A stretch of DNA of 64,000 nucleotides, taken from assembly GCA_036351775.1 (NCBI GenBank), contig JAZBPX010000005.1, forward strand, positions 1 through 64,000. The letters run 5' to 3'. The notes under the pieces are model-generated. The model was not told where the DNA came from, made no database searches, and was given only the letters and a program-made list of their open reading frames with translations. The stretch is from Pacificimonas sp036351775 (GTDB taxonomy: Bacteria > Pseudomonadota > Alphaproteobacteria > Sphingomonadales > Sphingomonadaceae). The translations under genes were made by a program, and so were the position numbers. Positions 24,561 through 33,829 of the stretch are shown in pieces; position 1 is the stretch's first letter, and the number at the start of each line of letters is the position of its first letter.

Positions 24561-25790
24561 TTAGGGCACGGGGCCGAGTACTCCTGTCCGTCGCAGCGCC
24601 GCGATGTCGTCGGCAGACCGGCCGAGGGCGGAGAGCACTTCGCCCGAATGTTCGCCGAGCAGCGGCGGAGCGGTGAAGTCCGTGAGCGGGGTCGCGCCGA
24701 ATTTCAGCGGCGATCCGATCAGCTCGAGGTCACCGGCCAGCGGATGGGCGACGCTGCGGACCATGCCCCGCGCCTCGGCTTCGGGCGCGCGGAGAGCCTG
24801 TCCGACGGACCGCACCTCGGCGCATGGGATGCGGGCGGCGCGCATGCCCTCGATCCAGTAGGCGGCGGGCTTGGCGGCAATGGCGGGGCGGAGTTCGGCC
24901 ATCAGGGCATCGCGGTTTTCAACGCGCGCGGCGTTGGTGCGAAAGCGAGCGTCGGCGGCGATATCGGCGCGGTCCATCAGGTCCGATGCCAGCCGCGCGA
25001 ACTGGCTGTCATTGCCAACGGCGATAACGAGCTGGCGGTCTGCGGCATCGAACAGGTCGTAGGGGATCACCGTTGCGTGGCCGTTGCCGTAGCGCGCGGG
25101 CTCCTTCCCGCTGACGAGATACGCGCTGCCGACATTGGCGAGCATGGCAAGCTGCGCGTCGTAAAGGGCGATGTCGAGATGCTGGCCGAGCCCATCGCGG
25201 TCGGCGGCGATCAGCGCGGCGAGGCAGGCCTGCGCAGCGGCCATGCCGGTGAACAGGTCGGCGACCGCGACCCCCACCTTGTGCGGCGCGCCGTCTTGCG
25301 GGCCGGTGACGGACATCAGCCCGCCCTCCGCCTGAATGACGTAATCATAGCCGGGGCGCTCGGCGATGGGGCTGTCATGACCGTAGCCGGTGACCGAACA
25401 GTAGACGAGGCGTGGATTGACCGCGCTGAGGCTCTCATAATCAAGGCCGTATCTAACGAGGCCGCCCGCCCTGTAGTTTTCGACCAGGATATCGGCCTCG
25501 GCAGCGAGGGCGCAGACGATCTCCTGCCCCGCCGGATCGGCAAAGTTCAGCGCGACCGATTTCTTGTTGCGGTTGGCGCACAGGTAGTATGCGGCCTCGC
25601 CAGCCGCGAACGGCGGGCCCCAGCCGCGCGTGTCGTCGCCGCCGTTCGGATTCTCGATCTTGATCACCTCCGCGCCGAGGTCGCCGAGGATCATCGTGCA
25701 CCACGGACCGGCGAGAACCCGGCTGAGATCGAGGATCTTGCGCCCGGCGAGCGGGGGCGGGCGCGAACCCGTTTCAGCCGTGTAGGTCAC
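24561..25790 (-). CDS. CaiB/BaiF family (class III) CoA-transferase
   Basis: A 409-residue class III acyl-CoA transferase. The N-terminal block KILDLSRVLAGPWCTMILGD and EVIKIENPNGGDDTRGWGPP bind CoA; NRNKKSVALNFADPAGQEIV is also conserved. The presumed catalytic aspartate is in GLGQHLDIALYDAQLAML (around residue 200). Family members act on formyl-, succinyl-, carnitinyl- or itaconyl-CoA; the substrate here cannot be read. It stands alone: the upstream 146 bases (25791-25936) contain only an alternating CG/CA stretch. Confidence 0.92.
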   Translation of the reverse strand: MTYTAETGSRPPPLAGRKILDLSRVLAGPWCTMILGDLGAEVIKIENPNGGDDTRGWGPPFAAGEAAYYLCANRNKKSVALNFADPAGQEIVCALAAEADILVENYRAGGLVRYGLDYESLSAVNPRLVYCSVTGYGHDSPIAERPGYDYVIQAEGGLMSVTGPQDGAPHKVGVAVADLFTGMAAAQACLAALIAADRDGLGQHLDIALYDAQLAMLANVGSAYLVSGKEPARYGNGHATVIPYDLFDAADRQLVIAVGNDSQFARLASDLMDRADIAADARFRTNAARVENRDALMAELRPAIAAKPAAYWIEGMRAARIPCAEVRSVGQALRAPEAEARGMVRSVAHPLAGDLELIGSPLKFGATPLTDFTAPPLLGEHSGEVLSALGRSADDIAALRRTGVLGPVP

Positions 25791-25936
25791 AGTGGGTCAC
25801 ACCCTCATCGCGCGCGCACGCACACGCGCGCGAGTCTGCGGACCGGCAGGGTGTTGTTTTCTCATCGAAAGCCCGGCCTGAACTTGCATAGGGAGCGAGG
25901 TGCCAGAAAAGCGCCTACAAGTGAAGGGCCGTGCGG

Positions 25937-28900
25937 CTACTCCCACCAATAGGGTGCGCGCTCCTCGTCGCCGGTGACGATTTCGTTCATCGTGGCGGCC
26001 TCGTAGACGCGGCCGCCGAGAATGACGTGTTCGACCGTTTCGGTGGCGCGGATGTCGACGGTGGGATCGCCCGTCAGAATGACCATGTCCGCGAGCTTGC
26101 CGGGTTCGATGGAACCGATTTCCCGGTCCATGCCGAGCGACTGGGCCGACATCAGGGTCGCGGTATTCAGCGCCTCGATATTCGACATGCCGCCGCGCGC
26201 GAAGGTCCAGATTTCCCAGTGGGTGTCGATACCCGGCTGCTGACCGTGCGGGCCAATGGCGACCTTCACGCCGCGTTCCATCAGGCGCTTCGCCTCCCGC
26301 GCCGCCTCGTCATCCACGAAGTCGATCTCCGGCGCCTTGGTGCGGCGCGCGGTCTGGGCACGAAGGATCTTCGGCGGCGTGTGCGCCTGAAGGAGCGGCT
26401 GTTCCCAGACATTCGTGGCCTGCCGCCAGTAGGGATCACCGGCAAGGCCGCCATAGGTAACGTTCAGCGTGGGCGTGTAGTTCGTCTGGGACTGGCCGAA
26501 GAACTGCAGCACATCCTCGTAGAAGGTTTCCACGGGCACATTGTGTTCAAGCGTGGAATTGCCGTCCGCAACGAGGTTCATGTCCATGCCGTAAAGGCTG
26601 CCGCCCTCCGCAACGACCAGCATATCCTCCTGCCGCGCAGCCTCGACCACCATCTGGCGCTGTTCGCGGCGCGGCTGGTTGTAGTTCTTGACCGATACCG
26701 CCCCTTGCGCCTTCAGGCGGCGGACATGGTCGAGGGCGTCGCCGAGCGAATCGATCTCGGCATAGACGCCCGCGGCCTTCGCGCCGTAGATGATGCGGCC
26801 CGTCGAGAACATGCGGGGGGCCAGCATCTGGCCGGTGCGCTGCATGTCGGCGGTGACGAAGAACGGCGTATCGGACGACGGATCGTGGACCGTCGTGGTG
26901 CCGAGCGCGAGCTTCTGAACCAGCGTCCAGTTCTGTTCCGGCACCAATTCGTCGGCGGCCACAGGCCCGTGCGAGTGCGCATCGATGAACCCGGGCACGA
27001 TGGTCTTGCCGCTGGCATCAATGCTTGGGAGGCTGTCCGGCCAAGTCATGGCAGCGACGGGGCCGACCGCCTCGATGCGGCCATCCTGCACAATGACCGC
27101 GCCGTTTTCGATGATGCCGCCATCGGTGGTGCCGCCCGGCCCGGCGGCCATCGTGACGATGCGCGCGCCGGTGATGACGTAGCGGCCGTCATGCTGCGCG
27201 GCCCCGACACGGCGGAGAAGCGAAACGCCCTCCGTGGGCTGCCGATAGTCCGCGCGCTCTTCGCCGTCCGCCAGCGGGGCGGCGGGGAACAGATCGGCGC
27301 GGTTGGCGGTGAACAGCTCCGGCCCAAGGCTCCAGTGCAGCGCCTCACCGTTCTGCGACCAGTGCATGTAATCGCCCGCTGCGCCGGAAACCTCCACGAT
27401 GGGCAGCGCCTTTGCGCCGGAGGAAATAGAGACCTCCTGGCCGCCCGGCATCAGCGGCGTGGCGTAGATGTCGTAGTCCTCGGCAAAGGCGAAGCTTCGC
27501 CCGTCAGGGGACACGCGGTAACCGGAAACGAGTTCGCCGCTGGCGTGGGTGCGCATCGCCTCCCCGTCCAGGTTGGCGGACACGAGCTTTTGCTGTCCGC
27601 CGCCCGATACGGTCATGAACACACGGTCGGACGTGCGGCCGAAATGCGGGGCGGCGCCATCGCGGCTGACGAGGCGCGGGGTGCCGCCGGAGGCATCGAC
27701 GCGGTAGATGCCGGGATTATCGCTATATTCCGGTGCGGTCAGGTAGCCGCCCGCGCCCTTTTCGAAGACGATGGTGCGGCCGTCGGGCGAGAAGGCGGGG
27801 CGCTTATAGTGGCCGGGGATATTCGTGACGGTCTGCATGTTCCGGCCGCTGGCATCCACGGTGCGGATGCGGCCGAGATCCTCGTCGGTCCAGTGGACGA
27901 AGGCGATGCGGCGCCCGTCGCGCGACCAGGCGGGGAACAGCTCGCGGCCCTCCCTCGTGCCGGTCAGGCGGCGGGGCGTGCCGCCGGTCGCGGGCATGGT
28001 GTAGAGCTTTCCGAGGCTTTCGAAGACCACCGTGCGACCATCGGGCGAGACGGCGGCGAAGCGCGCCATCGTCACGTTGACGGTTTCCTCGAAGACGGGA
28101 ATGACCGGGTGCGGCGCATCGGCGACGCCGCGGGTATCGTCGACGGCGAAGGGGATGACCTCGGCGCCCGAACCGTCGGCGTTAATGCGGTTGATCTTGC
28201 CTCCAGCCCAGAAAATCAGGCTGCGGCTGTCGGGGGTCCACGCCATGTTCGGATAGACGCCCGTGACGGCCCAAGTTTCCTGAACATCCTTGTCGAGGTC
28301 GTCGTAAATCTTGCGCTCTTCGCCGGTCAGGCGGTTCTTGACGTAGAGCTTCGACTGCGTGTTTTCGCGCTTCACATAGGCGATCATGTTGCCGTCGGGA
28401 CTCGGCTGGGGGCGCACCGCGCCGCCAAGGCCGCCAACCGCCGTGGTGATCTCGCCCGTTTCGAGGTCATAGCGCTCGATGTTGAACAGTTCCGTGTTTG
28501 AATCCTGCGCATATTCGAAGGTGCCGCCGGGCGTGATGTTGCGCGTGTAGTAGATGCCGCGGCCGTCCGGGGAGAAAATGGGTTCGCCAAGCTCCTTCTG
28601 GTGCTGCTCGTTCGGGCGCTCCACGAGCTTCACGCCGCTGCCGCCGGAGATGTGGTAGAGCCAGATTTCGCCGGTACCGAGCGAGCGCCCGGTGGTGAAA
28701 TGCTTCTTTGCGGCGATGAACCGGCCGTCGGGCGACCAGCTCGGCTGGTGCAGCAGGCGGAAATCCTCGGTCGTCAGCTGGCGCTTGTCGGAGCCGTCGC
28801 GGTTCATGACCCAGATATTGTCGCCGCCGCCCCGGTCGCTGGTGAAGGCGATGCGGCGGCCATCGGGCGAGAAGCGGGGCTGCACTTCCCAGGCCAGCCC

Positions 28901-29161
28901 CTCGGCAATACGGGTCGGCGTGCCGCCCGAAATGGGCATTGTGTAGATATCGCCGAGGAGGTTGAAGGCGATGGTGCGCCCGTCCGGCGAAACGTCGAGG
29001 TCCATCCAGGTGCCCTCGTCGACGCGAATCGGGATCTGGCGGATGGTCGCGCCGGGTGGGTTGTTGACGTCCCAGCTATCGTCGGCGTTCGCGCTGTCCT
29101 GAGCGAGCGTGGTCGTGGCGAGGAGTGCGGCGACGGCGGTGCCGGTGAGTTTGCGGATCAT
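25937..29161 (-). CDS. Secreted TolB-type beta-propeller fused to amidohydrolase
   Basis: A 1074-residue protein. A cleavable signal peptide covers about residues 1-21 (MIRKLTGTAVAALLATTTLAQ). Residues about 40-650 have repeated PD40/TolB blades of the type FSPDGRRIAFTSDRGG and SPDGRFIAAKKHF, forming one or two propellers. Residues about 665-1060 are an amidohydrolase-superfamily metal-dependent hydrolase: IVPGFIDAHSHGPVAADELV carries the HxH-type metal ligand, and KLADMVILTGDPTVDIRATE closes the domain. It probably works in the periplasm. Such fusions are common in Sphingomonadales and Bacteroidetes, but no substrate is established. Confidence 0.88.
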   Translation of the reverse strand: MIRKLTGTAVAALLATTTLAQDSANADDSWDVNNPPGATIRQIPIRVDEGTWMDLDVSPDGRTIAFNLLGDIYTMPISGGTPTRIAEGLAWEVQPRFSPDGRRIAFTSDRGGGDNIWVMNRDGSDKRQLTTEDFRLLHQPSWSPDGRFIAAKKHFTTGRSLGTGEIWLYHISGGSGVKLVERPNEQHQKELGEPIFSPDGRGIYYTRNITPGGTFEYAQDSNTELFNIERYDLETGEITTAVGGLGGAVRPQPSPDGNMIAYVKRENTQSKLYVKNRLTGEERKIYDDLDKDVQETWAVTGVYPNMAWTPDSRSLIFWAGGKINRINADGSGAEVIPFAVDDTRGVADAPHPVIPVFEETVNVTMARFAAVSPDGRTVVFESLGKLYTMPATGGTPRRLTGTREGRELFPAWSRDGRRIAFVHWTDEDLGRIRTVDASGRNMQTVTNIPGHYKRPAFSPDGRTIVFEKGAGGYLTAPEYSDNPGIYRVDASGGTPRLVSRDGAAPHFGRTSDRVFMTVSGGGQQKLVSANLDGEAMRTHASGELVSGYRVSPDGRSFAFAEDYDIYATPLMPGGQEVSISSGAKALPIVEVSGAAGDYMHWSQNGEALHWSLGPELFTANRADLFPAAPLADGEERADYRQPTEGVSLLRRVGAAQHDGRYVITGARIVTMAAGPGGTTDGGIIENGAVIVQDGRIEAVGPVAAMTWPDSLPSIDASGKTIVPGFIDAHSHGPVAADELVPEQNWTLVQKLALGTTTVHDPSSDTPFFVTADMQRTGQMLAPRMFSTGRIIYGAKAAGVYAEIDSLGDALDHVRRLKAQGAVSVKNYNQPRREQRQMVVEAARQEDMLVVAEGGSLYGMDMNLVADGNSTLEHNVPVETFYEDVLQFFGQSQTNYTPTLNVTYGGLAGDPYWRQATNVWEQPLLQAHTPPKILRAQTARRTKAPEIDFVDDEAAREAKRLMERGVKVAIGPHGQQPGIDTHWEIWTFARGGMSNIEALNTATLMSAQSLGMDREIGSIEPGKLADMVILTGDPTVDIRATETVEHVILGGRVYEAATMNEIVTGDEERAPYWWE

Positions 29162-29291
29162 ATGGTGGCCCCAGATGCGAATCGGTTGTCTGATGCGCCG
29201 CTGCTTAGGCGAGCCGCAGGGGAGAGTCGAAGGTGCCCGGACGATGTGGCTTGGCGGCGGCGGTGCCTGCGAGAAAGCCCTGCCCCGCTCC

Positions 29292-29755
29292 AGAGATCGT
29301 CATTCCCGCGGACGCGGGAATCCAGCGCGCGCGTTCGGTAGGGGGAGGCTCCGGCTGTGCCGTCGCCAGTCACTGGATTCCCGCGTGCGCGGGAATGACG
29401 GGGCGGGGCGTTTGCGCGGTGTCTGAACTGCGGGTCGTATGGCCCCGCCTTTGAAGAAGGCGCTAACCCGCTCCAGAGATCGTCATTCCCGCGGACGCGG
29501 GAATCCAGCGCGCGCCTTCGGCAGGGACATGCTCGGCCGCGCCATCGCCAGTCACTGGATTCCCGCATGCGCGGGAATGACAGAAGGGGCGAAGGCGATT
29601 GCAGCAGGCTCGGCTGTGCTATCGCCAGTCACTGGATCCCCGCGTGGGCGGGGATGACAGAAGGGGCGAAGGCGGTTGCAGCAGGCTCGGCTGCGGCGTT
29701 GCCCTAGAGTCGCCCTAGACTGGATTCCCGCGTGCGCGGGAATGGCGGGGTGGGG
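29292..29755. repeat. BIME-like cluster of six REP palindromes
   Basis: The 702-base gap 29162-29863 holds no gene but six 20-base palindromes of the form ATTCCCGCG-NN(N)-CGCGGGAAT. They lie at 29302-29321, 29377-29396, 29485-29504, 29559-29578, 29636-29655 (ATCCCCGC variant) and 29724-29743. One flank reads GTCA and the other CCAG, which gives each an orientation. Copies 1/2 and 3/4 form inverted pairs about 55 bases apart within two direct composite repeats that share the lead GCTCCAGAGATCGTC. The remainder of the gap, including the promoter region for the GPH symporter gene, shows nothing else. Confidence 0.88.
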
Positions 29756-29863
29756 GATTTGACCGCGGTATCCGTTGGCGAAAATCCACGCCTTAGATAG
29801 CTTTGCATTCGCTCGGACCCGCCCTAGCCTCGGTCGTCAGTGTCCTGGGGAGGGCGCAGAGTT

Positions 29864-31375
29864 ATGAGAGAACCAGCCGGTCACAACCAAGCCGTGACGG
29901 AACGCGAATTGTTGAAGCGAGAGGGTGCCGGTGGCGGCACGCTGCCCGACAAGCCGTCGCTGTTCACGAAGTTCGCCTACGGCTTCGGTTCCGTCGCCTA
30001 TGGCATCAAGGACCAAGGTTTTAAGTATTTCCTGCTGCTGTTCTATGCGCAGGTCGTCGGCCTGGATGCGCGGCTGGTGTCGCTGGCCATCATGGTCGCG
30101 CTGATCGCCGACGCCTTTTCCGATCCCATCGTCGGCTACTGGTCCGACAATGTCCGCTCGCGCTGGGGGCGGCGCCACCCCTTCATGTACGGGGCGGCAA
30201 TCCCCATTGTCCTGACCTATTACTTCCTGTGGACGCCGCCGGATGACATGAGCCAGACGCAGCTGTTCTGGTATGTTGTGGGCCTGTCGATCCTGATCCG
30301 GACCATCATTACCTTCTACGAAACGCCGGGCGCGGCGCTGGCTGCGGAGCTGACCCAGGATTACGACCAGAGGTCGTCGCTGCTCGGCTGGCGCTACTTC
30401 TTCGGCTGGTCGGGCGGCAACGTGATGACCGTCCTCAGCTTCGGCCTGATCTTTGCGGCCTATTCGACGACGGAATATCCGAACGGCCAGTTCAATCCGG
30501 CGGCCTATGAAACCTATGCGCTGATCGCGTGCAGCATCATTTTCCTGTCGATCATGTTCTCGTCCCTCGGCACGCATCCGCAGATCAAGAACCTGCCAAA
30601 GGCGCCGCCGCAGCGCACGTTGACGCTGGGCGTGATGTTCAAGGAAATCTGGGAGACGTTCCGCACGAAGTCCTTCGGCGCGCTCTTCATCGCGTCCCTG
30701 CTCGGTTACATTGCGAGCGGCCTGGCAGCGGGTCTCGCCTTCTATTTCTCGACATTTTACTGGGGCTTCAGCCCGATCCAGATCTTCTTCATCACGATGG
30801 GCGTGTTCCTGTCCGCCGCGATCGGCGCACCCATTGCCGCGTGGGCCAGCCGGACCATCGGCAAGAAGAGGGGCGCGATCATCATCGGACTGGTGGCCTT
30901 CGTCGGGTCGCCCACGCCGATCTTCCTGCGCCTGATCGACGTGATGCCGGAGAACGGCGATCCGCTGCTCTTCCCGATCATTTTCGCCGCTACGACCATC
31001 GATGTGGCCCTTATCATCTGTTACCAGATCCTCGCGGCCTCGATGCTGGCCGACCTGGTCGAGGACGCGGAACTGCGCACCCACCGCCGCTCGGAAGGGC
31101 TGTTCTTTGCCGCTGCGACGTTCATGCGGAAATGGGGCGAGGGGCTGGGCATCGTTGTTGCCGGCTTCGTGATTTCGCTGGCCGGCATCGCCACGGGTGC
31201 GCAGCAGGGCGAGGTGGACGAAGGCACGCTCGTCAACCTGGCCGTGATCTACATACCAACGGTCCTCGGCTTTTATCTGGCGATGATTTTCTGCATCAGC
31301 CGGTATGAGCTGAACCGCGTCGGGCACGAGGAGAATCTGCGCAAGCTGGGCGAGCGGCGTCAGCCTGCCGAATGA
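29864..31375 (+). CDS. MFS transporter of the glycoside-pentoside-hexuronide (GPH):cation symporter family
   Basis: A 503-residue twelve-helix carrier. GPH features are KFAYGFGSVAYGIKDQGFKY at the first helix and ALIADAFSDPIVGYWSDNVR followed by SRWGRRHPFMYGAAIP, where the conserved Asp and Arg of the melibiose-carrier family lie. A late helix has AASMLADLVEDAELRTHRRS, also typical. I prefer ATG 29864 because GGGGAGGG lies about 10 bases upstream and inside the longer GTG-started frame at 29840. Sugar specificity is unknown. It is divergent from the amidohydrolase gene across the repeat cluster. Confidence 0.9.
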   Translation: MREPAGHNQAVTERELLKREGAGGGTLPDKPSLFTKFAYGFGSVAYGIKDQGFKYFLLLFYAQVVGLDARLVSLAIMVALIADAFSDPIVGYWSDNVRSRWGRRHPFMYGAAIPIVLTYYFLWTPPDDMSQTQLFWYVVGLSILIRTIITFYETPGAALAAELTQDYDQRSSLLGWRYFFGWSGGNVMTVLSFGLIFAAYSTTEYPNGQFNPAAYETYALIACSIIFLSIMFSSLGTHPQIKNLPKAPPQRTLTLGVMFKEIWETFRTKSFGALFIASLLGYIASGLAAGLAFYFSTFYWGFSPIQIFFITMGVFLSAAIGAPIAAWASRTIGKKRGAIIIGLVAFVGSPTPIFLRLIDVMPENGDPLLFPIIFAATTIDVALIICYQILAASMLADLVEDAELRTHRRSEGLFFAAATFMRKWGEGLGIVVAGFVISLAGIATGAQQGEVDEGTLVNLAVIYIPTVLGFYLAMIFCISRYELNRVGHEENLRKLGERRQPAE

Positions 31376-31401
31376 CGCCCCGATGACAGTAGCCGCGCCG
31401 C

Positions 31402-32877
31402 ATGAGTGACCGTCCGAATTCCGGGCAGCCGGAGTTCGAACTGCTGGCCCCCGGGTCCGATGCACGCGATGTCGGGACGCTGGAGGGAAGCGGCGCGCCG
31501 ACGGGGGACCGCGACCGGAAGCTGATCGAGGGCGCGATCATTCCGACGCTGACGGTGTTCGCCCTGCCGCTGTTCACGACGAATATCCTGCATGCCTTTG
31601 CCGGGACCTGGTCGGCGGCGTGGGTGGCACGGACGCTGGGGCCGGATGCGCTGATCGCCGTCGTCAACGGCAACGTCTTCATGTTCACGCTGATGGGCGC
31701 GGTGATGGGCATTGGCGCGGCGGCGGGCATTGCGATCGGGCAGGCGTTCGGGGCGGGCGACCATGCGGCGGTGAAGCGGACGGTGGGCACGGCGATCAGC
31801 TCGGTCTTCGGCTTTTCCATCGTGCTGGCGGCGGCGGGGTGGTGGTCGGCACCGTTCCTCCTTGACCTGATCCGCATGCCGCCGAGCGCTTATGACGACG
31901 CGCTGACGTTCATCCGCTGGACGTGCCTCGCCCTGCCGACGATGTTCACCTTTATCTCGATGATGATGATGCTGAGGGGGCGGGGCGATGCGCGTACGCC
32001 GTTTATCTTCTCCTGCATCTGGATCGGGATTTCGGCGGCCCTCGTACCGCTCTTGATTACCGGCAGCTACGGCGCGCCCGACATGGGGATCGCGGGCGCC
32101 GCCATCGGCAACCTTGCCGGAAACAGCGTTGCGCTGATCAGCCTGATCGCCTTCGTCTACCGGCGGAACCTGCCCATCGCGATCCGGCGCGGCGAGTTCG
32201 CGAACTTCATTCCCGACCCGGCCATCGTCCTGACGCTGGTGAAGAAGGGCGCGCCGATGGCCGCCGAAATGCTGATCGTCCAAGGTGCCTATTTCGTGCT
32301 TCTGGGCATGGTGAACGGCTACGGCGCGACGGTGGCGGCGGCCTATAGCGCGGCGGCGCAGCTGTGGGGCTATGTGCAGATGCCCGCGATCGCGTTCGGC
32401 GCGTCGATCTCCGCCATGGCGGCGCAGAATATCGGCGCGGACCGATGGGACCGGGTATCGCAGATCGCGCTGCGCGGCACGGCCCTGTCCGTGGCCGCCA
32501 CGGGCGCCGTGTGCGCGCTCGTCTACCTGCTCGGCGACCTGCCGCTGCTCCTGTTCCTGCCGAAGGGCGGCGAGACGCTGGAGATCGCGCGGCACATCAA
32601 CGACGTGATCCTGTGGTGCTGGATCGTGCTGGCCGTGACGACGGCGATGTCGGGGATCGTGCGCGCGAACGGCGCGATGATCCCGCCGACCATGATCTAC
32701 CTGATTACCATGTGGGTGCTGCGCATTCCGTTCGCGCGGGGGCTGCAACCCTGGCTGGGCGAAGACGCAATCTGGTGGAGCTTTCCGCTGGGCGCGGTGG
32801 CCTCGGCGGTCCTGGCGGCGCTTTACTATCGCTATGGTCAATGGCGCGAGAACGACCTGATGGTGGCGCGGCGGTGA
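31402..32877 (+). CDS. MATE family efflux transporter
   Basis: A 491-residue membrane protein with twelve predicted helices in two pseudo-symmetric bundles. A soluble N-terminal tail of about 40 residues comes before ALPLFTTNILHAFAGTWSAA. Motifs such as GIGAAAGIAIGQAFGAGDHA, GDARTPFIFSCIWIGISAAL and AFGASISAMAAQNIGADRWD are typical of multidrug and toxin extrusion proteins. Substrate unknown. It is 26 bases downstream of the GPH gene and could be co-transcribed. It is the last intact gene before the polysaccharide region. Confidence 0.93.
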   Translation: MSDRPNSGQPEFELLAPGSDARDVGTLEGSGAPTGDRDRKLIEGAIIPTLTVFALPLFTTNILHAFAGTWSAAWVARTLGPDALIAVVNGNVFMFTLMGAVMGIGAAAGIAIGQAFGAGDHAAVKRTVGTAISSVFGFSIVLAAAGWWSAPFLLDLIRMPPSAYDDALTFIRWTCLALPTMFTFISMMMMLRGRGDARTPFIFSCIWIGISAALVPLLITGSYGAPDMGIAGAAIGNLAGNSVALISLIAFVYRRNLPIAIRRGEFANFIPDPAIVLTLVKKGAPMAAEMLIVQGAYFVLLGMVNGYGATVAAAYSAAAQLWGYVQMPAIAFGASISAMAAQNIGADRWDRVSQIALRGTALSVAATGAVCALVYLLGDLPLLLFLPKGGETLEIARHINDVILWCWIVLAVTTAMSGIVRANGAMIPPTMIYLITMWVLRIPFARGLQPWLGEDAIWWSFPLGAVASAVLAALYYRYGQWRENDLMVARR

Positions 32878-32906
32878 GTATTATTGGGCCCCGCCCCGCG
32901 GTGCGC

Positions 32907-33215
32907 TCAGCTATCAAGGAGCTCTTCAGCAAGGCTTTCCAGTTTTTCAGCCAACTGCTCCGGATCGTTCTGCCTGCTCTGGGCAAGGGCCTGCCTGCCG
33001 AGGGTCATATGGAGCTTTTTATCGGACCATAGTTGACTACAGGCTGCCGCCCACTCTTCGGCGGGAGCATCGGCGGGCAACAGCACACCGCCTTTGCCGA
33101 CAGCCTCCGGCAGGCCCCCCATTTTCGAAGCGATCGCGGGAATGCCGCTTATTTGCGCTTCCGTTACAATGCGGCCCCATCCTTCGAACCATTGGCTGGG
33201 AACCAGCATGAACGC
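32907..33215 (-). pseudogene. Glycosyltransferase family 4 remnant (C-terminal part only)
   Basis: The minus-strand frame ending at 32907 carries only the C-terminal nucleotide-sugar-binding part of a GT-B glycosyltransferase: FMLVPSQWFEGWGRIVTEAQ, then GIPAIASKMGGLPEAVGKGG, then a terminal helix. The E(x7)E-type donor motif is visible as EGWGRIVTEA. The acceptor domain (some 250 residues) is missing. Similarity stops at about 33215, where sequence related to a plus-strand glycosyltransferase begins; residues read beyond that point do not look like GT4. About 100 residues remain, so it is not expected to be active. Confidence 0.78.
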
Positions 33216-33829
33216 CGTTTGCCGATCTCGCCCTGCCAGACAAGCTTGCGAATCTCGACGCTGCCGTGACTGCCGACCCGGACGCCACATTCATTCATCA
33301 TGATCGCAGATATCTGTTCCCGGACGGCACGGAAAGGATCGGAAGCAACTATCAGGCACATTCGATGGAAAGTGTCGAACATCTCTTTTCCGGGTTCTTC
33401 ATCAAGACATCGACTGTCGCCGTCGCGCGCAGTCTGGTGGACGAAACCGGCGCGCGCTTTGCAGAAGATGTGCGGACCTGCGAAGACTATAATTTTTTCT
33501 GGCGCGCGCTGTCGCAAAGACCAAGGGTCAAGTATTTGCGGAGTGCCGATACGCGCATCCGTGCAACGCCCGGCAGCCTGACCAGGCGCAAGAATGGGCG
33601 CGAGATCAGCCGGGATAACGTGACCATTACGTCGCGTATCATGCGCGGCCCGCTAGACCCTGCATTGCAGTCTTCACTCGGTGAAACCCGCTACCGCGCG
33701 GCACAGGAATTGCTGGCACGATCGCGTGTGTCGGGGCCCCGTTTTCTGGCCGAGACGTCATGGCTATTCAAGAATTTGGGCGGCGCGCGGACGTGCCGCG
33801 CGGCGCTTTCAGTCCTGGTATCCGGATGA
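33212..33829 (+). pseudogene. Glycosyltransferase family 2 remnant (N-terminus missing)
   Basis: In-frame sequence after a stop at 33209-33211 reads ADLALPDKLANLDAAVTADP and continues to 33829. The 'LPDKLANL' segment is the stretch that normally follows the catalytic DxD of GT2 enzymes, and CEDYNFFWRALSQRPRVKYL is the usual later E/D-D block. The N-terminal nucleotide-binding half, including the DDGS and DxD motifs, is absent. A GTG at 33266 could start a 187-residue product, but without the donor site it should be inactive. Its stop overlaps the ABC permease ATG, so translation through it may still feed the operon. Confidence 0.75.

Noticed and set aside
25931..28501. 856-codon plus-strand frame
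   Set aside because: It is the antisense shadow of the propeller-amidohydrolase gene in high-GC DNA; its composition (Arg/His/Gly-rich, no domain) is typical of such shadows.
29292..29755. Possible CRISPR array
   Set aside because: The repeats are self-complementary, alternate in orientation and are unevenly spaced (about 37-90 bases), with spacers that are themselves repeated. That is REP/BIME, not CRISPR.
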